Positions 50,083 to 62,530 of a DNA stretch of 64,000 bases are shown here, piece after piece (position 1 is the first letter of the stretch; each line of letters begins with the position of its first letter). Both the position numbers and the translations under genes were made by a program. This DNA comes from Endomychus coccineus (taxonomy: Eukaryota > Arthropoda > Insecta > Coleoptera > Endomychidae), in assembly GCA_958510875.1 (NCBI GenBank), contig OY294067.1, positions 193,137,322-193,201,321 on the forward strand. Reading direction: 5' to 3'. The notes beneath the pieces were generated by a model. The model was given only the letters and a program-made list of their open reading frames with translations, ran no database searches and had not been told where the DNA came from.

Positions 50083-53030
50083 TTTGTGGCTTTGGTGTTC
50101 TTCTGTAACGAAGAAATTTTCAGCTGTTTCATTTGAAATAGGGCAAATGCAATATGAAGACCGGAAATCAGTCGAAGAAATGTACGTAGTACCTGAAGGT
50201 CACGATCCTCTTCTTGGAAGAACATGGATTAGGCATCTAAAAATTAATTTAGATAAAATCGACCAAAACAATGAACATCATATCAGTACGAATCAAATTC
50301 TACCAATAAGTGATATAGACGACCTTCAAAAAATGTATCCAGAAATTTTCGTTCAAAAAGTAGGGTGCGTACCAAATTTCGTCATTAAGCTTCAATTGCG
50401 TGAAGGATCCAAGCCGAGTTACACCGCAGAACGCACCGTTCTGTATGCATTACGCGAAGGAGTAGAAAAACAATTGGATACTCTTGAAGCAGAATCAACC
50501 ACCAGTGATGGTGATCGCCATTAGTCGTCATTCGAAAACCAGACGGATCGGTTAGAGTTTGCGTAAGTTATATTATCGGAGTCAATGATATGTTGGTGAA
50601 CGCAAATTATCCAATTAAAAAGATTGATGAAGTACTCAATAGCCTTCGAAATTCGGAATACTTCTGTCGATTAGACCTTTTTAAAGCGTATTTACATTTG
50701 AAAGTTGATGAAGAAAGTAGTATCATTCAGACAATATCAATACACCGAGGAACTTATCGAATGAATCGATTAAGTTTCGGCATCAAGATAGCGCCAGCAG
50801 AATTCAACCGTATATGTGATCAAATTCTACGAGACTTGAAGAAAACTATTGCATATTTTGACGATATCATTGTGCACGGAGAAACGTTGGAAGAATGCAA
50901 GAGAAATCTGCATGCTTGTCTTCAGAGATTACGTGAATATGATCTACATCTGAACAGGAAGAAATGTGCCTTCTATCAAACGGAAATCGAATACCTTGGA
51001 CACACTATTCAACACAACGAAATTTCAAAATCGCAATCCAAGGTCAAGGCAATCAATGAAATGCCACGACCGAAGAATGTTACAGAATTACGTAGATTTT
51101 TGGGGATGATAACATATTATTATCGATTCATTCCAAAAGCATCTAGTATCACATATCCATTAAGGAAATTACTCAAAAACGACCAAAAATTCTCTTGGTC
51201 AGCATAATGCGAATCGACTTTCATCAAACTGAAAAACGAAATCATCAGTGATCGATATTACCATTTGACCCAGAAAAGTCAGTCGTATTAACGACAGATG
51301 CAAGTCCAAATGGAATAGCAGTCGTACTCTCACACATCATTCAAGACACAGAACGACCAATAGCATATGCATCCCTCTCATTGTCAAGCTCGGAACAGAA
51401 TTACTCTCAATTGGATAGGGAAGCTTTGGCAATCGTTTTTGGAGTCGATTATTTTTTCTATTACCTATAAGGAAGACGATTCACTTTAATCACCGATAAT
51501 CAACCGTTAACCAGAATTTTCCATCGAAAAGTGAAATTACCAAAGATGACATCATCTCGTCTTCTACGTTATGCATCATTCTTAACAGGTTTCGACTATG
51601 ATATCAAGTTCAAACCAGGAATTGACAATCAAAATGTAGACTGTATGTCTCGAGCACCGATAAAACAAGAATACCTCTCATCCGAAATGGCCATCAATGA
51701 AGGAACACATCAAGTTTGAGAGACGACCATATTTGAGATATCGACGAGTACTTTGTCTTCAGAACAGATCAGAAGAGAAATTGAAAAGGACGAAGAATTG
51801 TCAAAAATCAAACAAGATCTTCAATAAGAAAACATTGAGAGCGAATACACATTGAATGAAGGAATCTTATTCAAAAATGACCGAATTGTAGTCCCAAAAA
51901 GTTTACAAATCGAAGTTTTGAACGAATTACATTCCACACACTTGGGGAACTAAAATGAAGCAATTGGTACGACTTTACTGCACCTGGAAAAATATCGTCA
52001 AGGAAAAATTGGCAAAAACTCGTGAAGATTGTGCCAAAATTAAGCATAACCCAGCGAATACACCATTGAGATTGAATAATTGGGACTGCATCCACGTCGA
52101 TTATGCGGGACCATTCCAAGGATTTTATTACTTAATCGCAGTTGACGCAAAATCAAGATGGGAAGAGATAAAAGTACTCAGGGAACCACCGACTTCACTG
52201 AATACCATGAACATCCTCAACGAAATATTCGCAAATCACGGAGATCCCGTCGTGATGGTGTCAGACAATGCTACGATTTTCACCAGCTAAAATTTTCTAA
52301 GTTACTGTAAGACGAACGACATATTTCAAAAATTCATTGCACCAGGACATCCGGCTACTAATGGTTTAGCCGAACGACACGTACAAACGTTGAAGTGTAG
52401 ACTCAAGGCAATGGATAATGAAGACTTACCGATTTACCAGAAGATCCAGAAAATACTCCTAAGATATCGAGCAACACCACTTTTAAATGGGAAATCACCA
52501 GCAGAAATGTATCTACAGCGACAAATTTGGATCAAACTGAATGCTGTGCGCCCGTTAAAGGAAGAAACGCAACAACAAGCTAATAAACCTCGGACACGTT
52601 TCATTCAAGTGGGGGAGAGAGTACAAGCCAGATTCATCAGCAACAACAAGCCGATATTGAAATTCGGAACAGTCAACTGGAAACTGGGAAAACTTCATTA
52701 CATAATCGAACTTGATGGACGTTTTATCAAGCGGCACACCAATCAACTAAGAAAATCCGGTGTTGAAAGAAAAACTGTTATGTTTGAACGGTACATTACC
52801 GAGACATCAACAGAAGAAACTTCAGCAACAGGAGTTGAATTCGATTCAATATGTTTGGAAATTGATGTACCAACTCATCATCAGCCCCGTGATACAGTAT
52901 CAGAGCAGCCGATAGTGGAACCACTAGATTCAGAATTTCGATTGAGAAGATCCGGGCGTAACCGAAGATCTCCAAGTTACCTCAACGATTATATCGTCTA
53001 TTGAAGAATTCCAAGAAGCTGTATAATTAG
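50083..53030 (+). mobile_element. Ty3/gypsy pol, nearly complete but damaged
   Basis: Protease C-terminus (VPEGHDPLLGRTWIRHLKIN), RT in an open frame 50590-51207 (CRLDLFKAYLHLKVDE; catalytic AYFDDIIVHG; EYLGHTIQHNEISKS; LRRFLGMITYYYRFI), RNase H (TTDASPNGIAVVLSH near 51290; QLDREALAIVFG; FDYDIKFKPGIDNQNVDCMS), zinc-binding N-terminus and core of integrase (NWDCIHVDYAGPF; MVSDNATIFTS; NGLAERHVQTLKC, giving D, D and E), and a C-terminal tail to the stop at 53002 (LRRSGRNRRSPSYLNDYI). In-frame stops near 50522, 51207, 51471, 51718 and 52288, plus shifts, disable it. Gag and the 5' LTR are missing; the element starts abruptly after the tandem repeat. Confidence 0.85.
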
Positions 53031-53034
53031 TGGG
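53022..53034 (+). other. Polypurine tract of the gypsy element
   Basis: AGTGGGGGAGA lies 20 bp after the pol stop, where a polypurine tract primes plus-strand DNA. The LTR should start next; only an undefined, truncated remnant to about 53200 is seen. Confidence 0.6.
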
Positions 53035-53222
53035 GGAGACTTTTATATCTCAGATTGCTTTGAATATGAAAAAAAATTGTCAATCAAAAACTTGTTCATT
53101 ATCAAAATAAGATTGAATTGTCATTTTATCTAATTAGTTGCAATTTTATAATAAAAACCTGTTAATGTTATGATTCACTACTATAACAAAGTGGGAGATC
53201 AATTTCTAGGAATTGCAAGTAT

Positions 53223-53815
53223 CTAATCGAGAACCTCATCAAAAAAGTAAGAACCGATCATTGATCCATCACAAATCCGCCCCAAACATTCAATGACCAC
53301 CTTTATTTGATGATCAACATGACGGATCCAATGGGGGTTTTCAGTTACATAATAATGCATATTGTGTTTGTTAACTGCTCCATTGCTCAAGAATTTTGCT
53401 TCGTTACTAAATAAAATTATATTCCAAGAGACCCCACCCCATTTATTATCATCAACTGAATTAAACATTGTTTCCGCAAAAGTGATTCTGTTTTGAAAAT
53501 CATCTCCGTACAGTTTCTGATGAAGTTCGATGTGAAACGGATGAAACTTATATTTTAATTCGATTAATAGTGAGTTGCGACATTCCAGTTTCTACAGCAA
53601 TTTCTCGAGAACTCAATTCTGGATTTTCTGCTAACATCAAAAGGAATTCTAGCTCTTCATCATCGCGTATTTTTCTACCAAACAATATTTTTTTGTATAG
53701 GCGACGTTCCCAGTAGCTTTAAATCGGTCTTTTACTTTTTGTAAAGCAGCTTCTTCTGAACAATACACCAAATTTATCAGTTCTTGTCGCGTGAAATCCA
53801 TTTCGAAAAATAGTA
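53223..53815 (-). pseudogene. Mariner-like transposase, C-terminus truncated
   Basis: Minus strand: MDFTRQELINLVYC (N-terminal helix, 53800), KVKDRFKATGNV, RKIRDDEELEFLLMLAENPE, LSSREIAVETGMSQLTINRI (second helix-turn-helix), FHPFHIELHQKLYGDDFQNR, then LFSNEAKFLSNGAVNKHNMH (catalytic Asp replaced by Asn in FSNE) and YYVTENPHWIRHVDHQ. The remaining catalytic blocks are lost where the sequence meets the gypsy end. Two frameshifts. Confidence 0.7.
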
Positions 53816-54511
53816 TTCTTGCATGAATCATAATGGATCTCAGAACTGATAGGTTGCAAAATTGACAGTAAACCACTTGATTTGTGCTTTGTTTTCATGG
53901 AAAGTTTAGTTTCTCGTTTGTTTTATTTAATAACAGCCTAAATGATCACTTTCGACCGTACTTACCTTACATCGTTGTAAAGCTCATTGGAAGACCTTTC
54001 GACTGATGAAATAATATACAGGATGTTCTACAGAGAATAAGAAAGTTATGCGTATTTTTCTGTTATGGCTCACCCTGTATACTTTGCACATTTTCGAGAA
54101 ATTTCTGCTAATGTGTAATATTTCCCACCATATTGAAAAACTGCTCCTGTAAGAATCACGGTTTTATCTTGATCAGTAAATACAGAGTGATTTTTTCAAG
54201 TAGACCCCTTTCAACTCTAAAATGTCGAATAATTCGGGAACCGTTAACAAGAGACCCATGGTATGTCATATCATTCTTCTCAGATTAATGAGGGCTTCCG
54301 AAATAATGATCACAGTATAGGTTGTTTCATCGAAAAAACATAAGTTTAGTGTGTTACTTAAAGAAGACCATCCTTTATATGAATGCAAATATTTTCCAAT
54401 TATGCTGTTTGTTTATATATTTCATAAGAAGAACCGCTTGGTAATATCTCCAATAGCAATGGAGCTATTGAACTTTTTCGGAACTCTGAGTCATCTTATA
54501 TATAAATATAC

Positions 54512-54680
54512 ATTTATGTTTTCTTGGTATTTTGGTTCGTATATATACTGAAAATAAAATAAAAATTCTTTTTGACGTTTCGATAATGTAATAATAAAAA
54601 AAAAATCATCGAAACGTCAAAAAGAATTTTTATTTTATTTTCAGTATATATTCGAACCAAAATACCAAGAAAACATAAAT
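54512..54680. repeat. Inverted repeat of a PLE terminal sequence
   Basis: Arms 54512-54584 and 54607-54680 are almost exact inverted copies, centre near 54596. They contain ATCGAAACGTCAAAAAGAAT and TTTATTTTATTTTCAGTATA. A third copy is at 56263-56365 in plus orientation. Confidence 0.8.
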
Positions 54681-54712
54681 ATATTCCAAATGGTTCAAGA
54701 ATACAAATAAAA

Positions 54713-54716
<4 letters not shown>

Positions 54717-54788
<72 letters not shown>
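54717..54788. repeat. (TA)n array
   Basis: Uninterrupted alternating TA of about 72 bp immediately left of the large PLE inverted repeat. Confidence 0.95.
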
Positions 54789-54791
<3 letters not shown>

Positions 54792-54818
54792 TTGTGAAGG
54801 TTAGACGACTGTCTAAGT

Positions 54819-56125
54819 TAAGAAGAAAATCTTTGAATTCAGGTATGCAGTCAAAAAGGGGATGGAAAATAAGTGAACTCTTTTTTCTATTCAAGCTTTC
54901 GAGTCATTTATTGACTCTTCATCAGGAACTCTACAATGATTCAAAAAATGATGAACAATATTTTTGACTAAGAACTTTACAGTAAGTGTACTTACGAAAG
55001 TGAGGTTTGAATTCCTTTAACTCGCCTTAATTTAAATAATAACATGTCAACGAAGACAACACTTATGGTATCATTCTATTACAATTAAAATTTGATGAAA
55101 AATTAACATGATGGATTGAATTAAATGTAAAACAGTTTAAAATTCCACAATGGCTCATGTAGCAGTCATGTTGGATTAAAGAAGAATTGATGCGTGTGAA
55201 TGACAAATGACATTAAATTAAAAGACAAAGATCCTCTATTAGACAACTCTAATTTAGTTTACTGTATCCCTTGTTCTCAATGTGAAAAGAAATACATTGG
55301 CCAAACCAAAAGGAAATTGAAAGACAGAATCAGCTCCCACAAAAGCGATATCAGAAATTAAAAAAAAACTTGTTCATTAGCTAATCACACCATATCCTTT
55401 GACCATTACCCAGATTATGATAATGTGACTATCTTGGAACATGAATCCAATTTAAAAAAGAGAACTTTTCTCGAAATGACACACATTTTCAAAGAACCTA
55501 ATTCAATAAATTCCAGAACCGACATTCACAACCTTAACATCATCTATTCTTATTTACTAAGTCGCCCTCCTTATGAGACAGATCAAAATTCATTTTAATA
55601 AATATCAAGTTGGTACCATTGAATAGTTGGTGTTTTTATTTTTTATTTTTTATTTTTCATCTCATTCTAGGTTAGCAACAATGTCACTAGTAATCGTCAT
55701 TCACGTCAACTGTCAACTTCAATTAATTTAATGTCATTTGTCATTCACACGCATCAATTCTTCTTTAATCCAACATGACTGCTACATGAGCCATTGTGGA
55801 ATTTTAAACTGTTTTACATTTAATTCAATCCATCATGTTAATTTTTCATCAAATTTTAATTGTAATAGAATGATACCATAAGTGTTGTCTTCGTTGACAT
55901 GTTATTATTTAAATTAAGGCGAGTTAAAGGAATTCAAACCTCACTTTCGTAAGTACACTTACTGTAAAGTTCTTAGTCAAAAATATTGTTCATCATTTTT
56001 TGAATCATTGTAGAGTTCCTGATGAAGAGCCAATAAATGACTCGAAAGCTTGAATAGAAAAAAGAGTTCACTTATTTTCCATCCCCTTTTTGACTGCATA
56101 CCTGAATTCAAAGATTTTCTTCTTA
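54819..56125 (+). mobile_element. Penelope-like foldback with 402-bp arms
   Basis: Arms 54819-55220 and 55724-56125 are near-identical inverted copies, with differences such as GAGTC versus GAGCC. The 500-bp centre encodes, plus strand 55240-55600, VYCIPCSQCEKKYIGQTKRK (GIY-YIG nuclease), LKDRISSHKSDIRN, LANHTI, and NLKKRTFLEMTHIFKEPNSI, the full nuclease C-terminus of a Penelope-like protein with one stop near 55361. Each arm carries a CTGATGA-hairpin-GAAA motif (54897-54925 minus; 56019-56047 plus), like the hammerhead ribozymes of PLE terminal repeats. The RT is absent, so this is a 5'-truncated copy with an inverted terminal repeat. Confidence 0.8.
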
Positions 56126-56144
56126 TATATATATATATATATAT
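56126..56144. repeat. Short (TA)n array
   Basis: About 19 bp of TA directly abutting the right arm of the PLE foldback, then (ATA)n. Confidence 0.85.
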
Positions 56145-56262
56145 AATAATAATAATTGGATCTCAAAACACAAGTCGGCTGCAGACGCATTTCATTAATC
56201 AAAATCAACTAGTCTTTTCTAAATTGGAAACACTTTCACAATTTTGATAAAGACAATAAACA

Positions 56263-56466
<204 letters not shown>

Positions 56467-56609
56467 GTCAAATTTTGGATAATTAATTGGGTTTTAGGTT
56501 CAGTATTCAATGAAAAATTACTTTGTTAACGTTCCGGTGGTAGATCTCCACCTTTTTCAAAACTTTTAATATATAAAACTCAAAATTTCATTCTGTTACT
56601 AGTATATTG

Positions 56610-57342
56610 ATTTGTTGAAATACTGCAGACCCTCCAGACTCCAGTCTTTGTCGAGTATATGCAGCTCACCGACCGTTCATTTCACCACTCCAAAAAAGTG
56701 GAGCAGGACTGGAACGGCAAGCATATTTGTTGCAGACACCTTGTTCCCACTCGAAAGTTCGACACCAAATCTTTCGAACAAGGTTTCTGTATTTGCCGCG
56801 GAGAGCCACCTTTACCTGGGAAGCGTCATAATTAGGACGCTATTCAATTCCCAGGTATCGATGGGTCTCTCCAGCATCAAGGTGTTTAAAGATGCTTATC
56901 GGCAAGCTGCATATTCTCGTACACTTCCGGAGATCGTCCTCTCCTCAAATGAAACACTGCGCATTTGTCCAATCCCAACTACATGCCTACGGCTCGTGTA
57001 TATTCCTGAACCACATTGAGAGATTGATAGAGGTTCTTCTCCCCAGAGGCATATAGTTTCAAATCATCCACGTAAAATAAATGGGTGATCTGATGCCTCC
57101 GATCGGTGGTCCAGAGTAATATCCACGAGTCCGTCTTAAAGCAATGGAGAGCGGCAGCAGTGACATATTGAACAAGAGGGAACGCAAGGAGTCTCCTTGG
57201 AAAACTTCCCTCTTGAATTTTACCAACTCTGTCAAGACTCGTCGTGTGCCTGATGTGATGGCAAAACGGGTCTTCCAGAGTGGCAACAGATGTTCTATGC
57301 ATCTCACTAGTGGGGTGTAGTACCGCAAGGCATTGGAGCAAG

Positions 57343-57345
<3 letters not shown>
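56610..57345 (-). mobile_element. Restriction-endonuclease LINE, copy B
   Basis: Minus strand reads MHRTSVATLEDPFCHHIRHT, QEGSFPRRLLAFPLVQYVTA, then HQITHLFYVDDLKLYASGEK (catalytic VDD) and NLYQSLNVVQEYTRAVGM, continuing in broken frames past CAVFHLRRGRSPEVYEN. It matches copy A at 22.1-23.5 kb over the shared region. It is cut at about 57345 by a (TA)n array and ends at 56610. Confidence 0.75.

Positions 57346-57423
<78 letters not shown>
57346..57423. repeat. (TA)n array
   Basis: About 78 bp of uninterrupted TA, immediately upstream (in reading sense) of LINE copy B. Confidence 0.95.
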
Positions 57424-57426
<3 letters not shown>

Positions 57427-57448
57427 AAATAAAAAATATATAATAAAA

Positions 57449-57827
57449 TAAAACGGGGACCCAAATGGAAGAATATGTAGAGAGACACATTGTGAAAAAA
57501 GTGCAAACGCATCGTTTTGAGCCGAAGTAAAAGTTATTTTGAGGTTATGGTCTCGAGACAGCGCATATCGCTTAAATAATGAAGGTGTAAATTCAGTATG
57601 TTTTATATGTATCTTGATGCGCTGAAAACGGGAAAAATAGTGAAAAACTTCCTACCTACGAGTTAGCTTCAAAAGTTTTGCCCACTTTTTGGCGCAAACA
57701 AACACGATTTTAACGTTTTTTGCGTTTAAAATGAAAACGGTGGCTCAAATGGAAAAACATGTGCAGAAAAAGTGAAAACGCGTCGTTTGAGCCGACGTTG
57801 AAGTCATTTTGAGGTTATGATCTCGAA
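57449..57827 (+). repeat. Diverged direct repeat, offset about 285 bp
   Basis: 57449-57557 and 57734-57827 share AAAACGG, CCAAATGGAA/CTCAAATGGAA, GTGAAAACGCGTCGTTTGAG-like and TTTTGAGGTTATG-TCTCGA segments. This could be a dimer of a satellite-like unit. Confidence 0.6.
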
Positions 57828-57829
57828 TT

Positions 57830-60250
57830 ATAAGCGAATTAGTGTTTTTTGGGTTAACGCAAAATCTTTTTTTGCAACGAATGTTGAGCAACAAAATATT
57901 CTGTTCAGATAGAAAGATGGTACTTTTTATACACTTTCTACCGAGTTTTTTTTATTTCTTATCTTCAATTTTGGCGGCACAATCGGCCATTTTCTGAAAT
58001 CCGTAAAACTGAGATTGCAAGCAGAAAAATGGACTTATCGACATGAAACAAAATGCATTTTGTAGAGTTCAATAAATATGATCAAAAGCATCCATCAATG
58101 CAGGTTTTGGGTTATATAAAAAAAGTAGGACCACTTTGAAAATTTAGGACGTTGGAAAATGTGGAAATTTTTGCTGTTAGAAATTATCCAGGATGATCAA
58201 ATTCTAGGTTTTATTTAGAGTATTTTACGTCGCGTATTTTGCGCCAAAGAAAACCTTTCTGGGTTTAGTAGAAGCCGTGATATTGATATAAATGTGTTTG
58301 GGTCTCTCCAGGTCCCAATATTGGGCCCATCGAAATCTAAATCCAAAAATGCGACATCGTAGGTATCACCTTCTCGAATTTAGAGCACGTTGACATGAAA
58401 AAAATCAAGCATAAAATAATGCAGCGGCTTAAATTTATATAACTCTTATCTGCCGGTATAGTTTATGTCGACTAGTAAATTCAAATTAATTTTTTTTTTC
58501 AATTTGTAACGTGGCGCGTTACGTGATTATATAGAACTATGTAATAAACGGATTAGATTTCTTTTCGTTAGTAATCATGCCAACTGATTAATTAAAGACA
58601 TCTGCTAGTCAATGATATCGATTTCTGAAACTACCTCTCATGTCGTGAGATGTCACTAAATATCGCAGAGTGGGGATTATAGCTTGGCGGAAATCGAAAA
58701 GAAGGCATTGTGGTTTGTACTCTGATCCCGGTAAGTCGAGAAATTTTGCTTCATTGAATTTTATATACCTTTTCTTAATTTTGCTTCCGAACTATTATTC
58801 ACAACAGGCTATTTAATTTGATTTAGATTTTTAATTAGCGTCTGGATGTTTAGAGCCTGATTGTGATAATAGTTCGGTAGATTTATCTCGACTTGCTTGG
58901 GTGCGTGCAAACCCAATCATTTTGCGGATAGCATATTTCAGAATATCTTTTCCATCGTAGCATTGATTGTTGTAACTCTTGTAGTAGGATAATCTAACAG
59001 AACGTAGGCAGGTTCTCACGATAATATTTCTGTACTCCTTGTAAATTTATTTCCGCATTGGCACATGCTATTTTTTTTGGGATCCGTCAGAGTCGCCATT
59101 TTGTAACTCTGATACGTAGTATTCAGAGCCGTCTTCGACTGCATCGTGCTATAATTAGATTTGGAATTTTCACAAGGTATTATTCAATTATTGCTTATTG
59201 AATTTAGAATTATCAGGACTGCTGCGTTCGCGTGATTGAGAAATAGAGTGAAACATCAATTTGTTGCCAAATCAATTCAAGTTCTAGTTATGTGCTGACC
59301 TGCAAATTCAACTTATTAATTACTTCCTTTCATTCACAATTTGATTAATTTACTTTATATCTCATTTTTTTTGTATCATTAATTCAGTCACATATTATTT
59401 ATTGCTTAATTTTAAGTAATTCTTGTAACTTTATAATTCCTTCAGAATAAATTGTATTCAATCTAAATTAGTATCTCTTCAAGATATCCATTTGTAATAG
59501 TGTTTTACATATTTGGGAAGATAACATTATCGGAGGTGGAATCATTTGGTTATTCCGGCCGATGGTGTTACTTGTCCTTGTTCTCAAGTCAGGTGCTGTT
59601 CGTTTTTTTGACATTACAGGGATTTGAACGTTTGAGGGTCCTCACCCATTCACTCCTAGACGGTTTAGTGACTTTCCTGACAGGACCAGCTTCCAGTTCC
59701 TACGAGATCAAAGGAGGGTAACATTTTTTTGTTGATAGACCATTATTTCATGATCTGATTTTGTTGTTTACCAACATTGTATTCACTAATTTCATTGAGC
59801 CATTCGTGGACTCTTTATTACTTTTCTAATCATTCTATCAAGTAATTAATTGAGTTAATTTTATCAAGTAATACATGAAATAAACTGTAAATTCATTTTC
59901 TGGTTAAATACCAATTTGTAATTCTTTATCTCAAAATTCACTTTTATTTATAAATTTATACCTTATATAAACTGTAAACTTATTTTCTGGTTAAATACCA
60001 AATTCCATCAGGAATAAATCAAATTGTTAAGTTGAATTTATATTGTTTTTTTTAATTTCCATCAACTAATAAACCATCTCGTGGTGCTTGTATTCTAGGC
60101 TGTGAATTCATTGATTTTTATAGTTCCTTTAAGCAATTGGCGCTCAGGCAATTCACCAGTCTAGAATTACAAGGCCCGTTTCACTACGAGCCCTGAGAGT
60201 ATTTCAAATTGAGCTAGTTGGGCCAATATAAACCGACCTAAGCGGGTCCG
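57830..60250. other. Unassigned DNA, possible LTR remnant
   Basis: No coding recognised. The tail (59882-60000) contains a 33-bp direct repeat around AACTGTAAA and TTTTCTGGTTAAATACC. The stretch up to 60255 ends just before a primer-binding-like sequence, so part of it may be an old 5' LTR and leader. Confidence 0.35.
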
Positions 60251-60255
60251 TTTCA

Positions 60256-60270
60256 CTGGCGCCCAACACA
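60256..60270 (+). other. Possible tRNA-Lys primer-binding site
   Basis: TGGCGCCCAACACAG resembles the TGGCGCCCAAC primer-binding sites of insect gypsy elements. No pol or LTR pair confirms it. Confidence 0.35.
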
Positions 60271-60934
60271 GATGGGCTGCCGTATCACATCCGTTTCAAA
60301 TTATAACTGCTTAATTAGAATGAAAATAACTAAAAAAGCATCAAGTCTTATAAACTTGAATGAAATTTTAAAGATATGAAGTTGAAGAATAAATTGACAC
60401 ATGTACAATAAATATTTTTCAAAGCAGTTTTCACTAAATAAGTACTATTTGTAAGTGTTAAAAAAAACTTGATGGGCGTTTTATATACTATATATTGAGA
60501 AACTATTGTTATATTATTACAACTATTATATTCTGTTAAACGTATAAAAGCGAGTTTCATATATTATCAAAAAATATACGAGTATCTCAACAAAAACTTA
60601 CCTTCTGCGAGTTCGATGATATTACTTATACAGATATTTATTTGATGCACAACTTTTGGCCAAGTAATAAATTTTTTTTTAAATTATATAATTTTATTAT
60701 ATGTATACGGTGGAGGGTAGCTTCTATAATAGTATACGTATATGTACTATTATAGTACCTTTCATTCACAGGTAGACAGACAGAAAAAAATCATAAAACA
60801 CGCACACGAAATGCAGAGCGACCACATGAAATAGATATTTACGATATAAGTGTCGTAAAGATTCATATTACGAAATGAGATGGGAAACCCATTGAATATC
60901 GTAATATGAATTTACGATACGAATATAGTACATT

Positions 60935-61385
60935 ATTTTACCTACTACCAATAATGTTAATTATTTACTCAAAATTAGTCAATATTCCTGAAATTAATGA
61001 TATTAGAATCATGTAACAAGCAAGCGTTGCGCTCATTGTTGATTTATTTTGCGAACTGTCAATTTTGACGTGTTCACATCAGTTTGGTATAATTGTATCG
61101 ACATGAGTTCCGACTATGAAAGTGTGGATTCTGATATAGAACTTGCTGCAAATAACGCAATACAAACCCTAGTACCCGGTAAAGCCCGCAATAGATACGA
61201 AAAAGAATATAAGCGATTCGAAGACTGGTGCAGTTAGAAAAAAGTCCGTGATATATCGGAGAAAATTAACTTTGACACGTTCATTCCAATTAATTTTACT
61301 TTACCGCACTAGTGCGGTAAAGTACCTCATTACGAAACTCATATCAGTGTCGTAATGTTTGACATTACATATTGGTAGTAGGTAG
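60935..61385 (+). mobile_element. Small inverted-repeat element with recombinase-like fragment
   Basis: Ends TACCTACTACCAATA and its inverse TATTGGTAGTAGGTA bracket about 450 bp. Inside, plus-strand 61102-61237 reads MSSDYESVDSDIELAANNAI, then LVPGKARNRYEKEYKRFEDW. Tyrosine recombinases of Crypton-like elements begin with an acidic leader followed by a similar SxxRYExxYxxFxxWC segment. Only that N-terminal piece remains, so it is a non-autonomous derivative or a captured fragment. Confidence 0.5.
61297..61324. repeat. Perfect 28-bp palindrome
   Basis: The centre is GCACTAGTGC, flanked by TACTTTACC and its complement, with every one of the 28 bases paired. It lies inside the recombinase-like element and may be a protein-binding or cleavage site of that transposon family. 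Confidence 0.85.
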
Positions 61386-61647
61386 ATACATTTACATTAG
61401 TTAAATATGATTTTTGACAAGAAAAGTGATTTAAATTACTTATGAAAAAATGTGTAATAATAGTACCTAATAGGTATAAACTTGTTATGATCCATTTCTA
61501 GTTATTTTGATTCTAATTAAGTTATTAGAATCTAAAAAAAATTGTATATTTGAATTTACTAATCGAAATACCGGCAGATAAGCGACATACAAATTTAATG
61601 CTCTGCACTATTTTACGCGTGACATAATTGTTTCAATCGGGAAAAAT

Positions 61648-61683
61648 GTATGGATGTATGTATGTAAGCATGTATGTATGTAT
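61648..61683 (+). repeat. (TATG)n microsatellite
   Basis: Imperfect run of GTAT/TATG units just left of the BEL LTR. Confidence 0.8.
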
Positions 61684-62149
61684 TGTTAAGAAAACTCTTT
61701 TGAGTTTATTTGCCCCACGTTGGGGTGACAATTATTAAGAAAACTCTTTTGAGTTTATTTGCCCCACGTTGTGGTGACAATTGTTACAATTAAACTCTTT
61801 TAGTTTAATTTAATGATTAAGAATTATATTTTTTATTTTAATTTAATTTTATTCCGACTAGCTTTCTTTATTTTGTTTTGATTTGAATTCATATTTTTGA
61901 TTTGATTTTAATTTGATTTAATTGATTTGAATGAATATTGTATGATCTACCCAATCTTGATGGGACAGCTCCCACCCTCATGCCATTTTCTACCTGCTAT
62001 GGTAGCTTGTTTCATAGTTTGTAAGTGAAATAGAACAAGACATTATATTCCTGAACGTTATAGAGTTAAGAAGTAAGTTATTTGTAATAAAGTGAAAATA
62101 AGCAAGTGTTTGAGTTTCAATCAACAACATTCGACCTACGGTCATTTCA
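61684..62149 (+). mobile_element. 5' LTR of BEL/Pao element (left edge uncertain)
   Basis: Ends in TTTCA at 62149, directly before a primer-binding site. AATAAA at 62086 suits an LTR polyadenylation signal. The left edge is either TGTTAAGAAAAC at 61684 or TGTTACAATT at 61782. A 49-bp unit with GAGTTTATTTGCCCCACGTT occurs twice in tandem (61684-61732 and 61733-61781). Confidence 0.6.
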
Positions 62150-62167
62150 TGGTCCTTCGACACCGGA
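62150..62167 (+). other. Primer-binding site of BEL/Pao element
   Basis: TGGTCCTTCGACACCGGA starts with TGG, the complement of the tRNA CCA end, immediately after the LTR. TGGTCCTTCGA-type sites are usual for insect BEL elements. A leader of about 360 bp separates it from the gag start codon. Confidence 0.6.
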
Positions 62168-62530
62168 TTCAGCATAATTCATACATCTCGATCAAGTGAA
62201 TCGCAGTCATCTCCTCTAGAAGCATCATCGAAAATTCATCACCACCAGGTTAGTGGCTCTTATTCCTTTCTAAACCAAATCATAATTCTTCCTTACTCGA
62301 ATAGACTTCGATTAGCACTAAGCGGCGTAAAAGGCTTGCTCGAGAAATCCGTATACATATTCGTAAATAATATTCAAAATCAACCCAATCACTTTCTTAT
62401 TTTCAAGCACATTCATATTCAAATACTCAACAATCTTTAATTCACGTTCAATTAGAATAGCATAATTCTAAGTCAAATCAAATTCAAATAAATTTCTTTC
62501 AAAATAAATCGAAAGTAAATTCTGTAAACA

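Noticed and set aside
54514..54894. 126-codon frame with a long Tyr-Ile run
   Set aside because: The run is the translation of a (TA)n array; not coding.
56979..57512. Long frame suggesting a membrane protein with Tyr-Ile repeats
   Set aside because: Only the part left of 57340 is real, as LINE RT; the rest is a (TA)n array and flank.
58670..58735. GTAAG donor after a short open stretch (AGCTTGGCGGAAATC) as a 5' exon of an unknown gene
   Set aside because: No partner acceptor with coding continuation was found.
60256..60270. Calling a full gypsy 5' LTR at 59-60.25 kb from the primer-like site
   Set aside because: No second LTR, gag or clear LTR start was found, so only the site is listed at low confidence.
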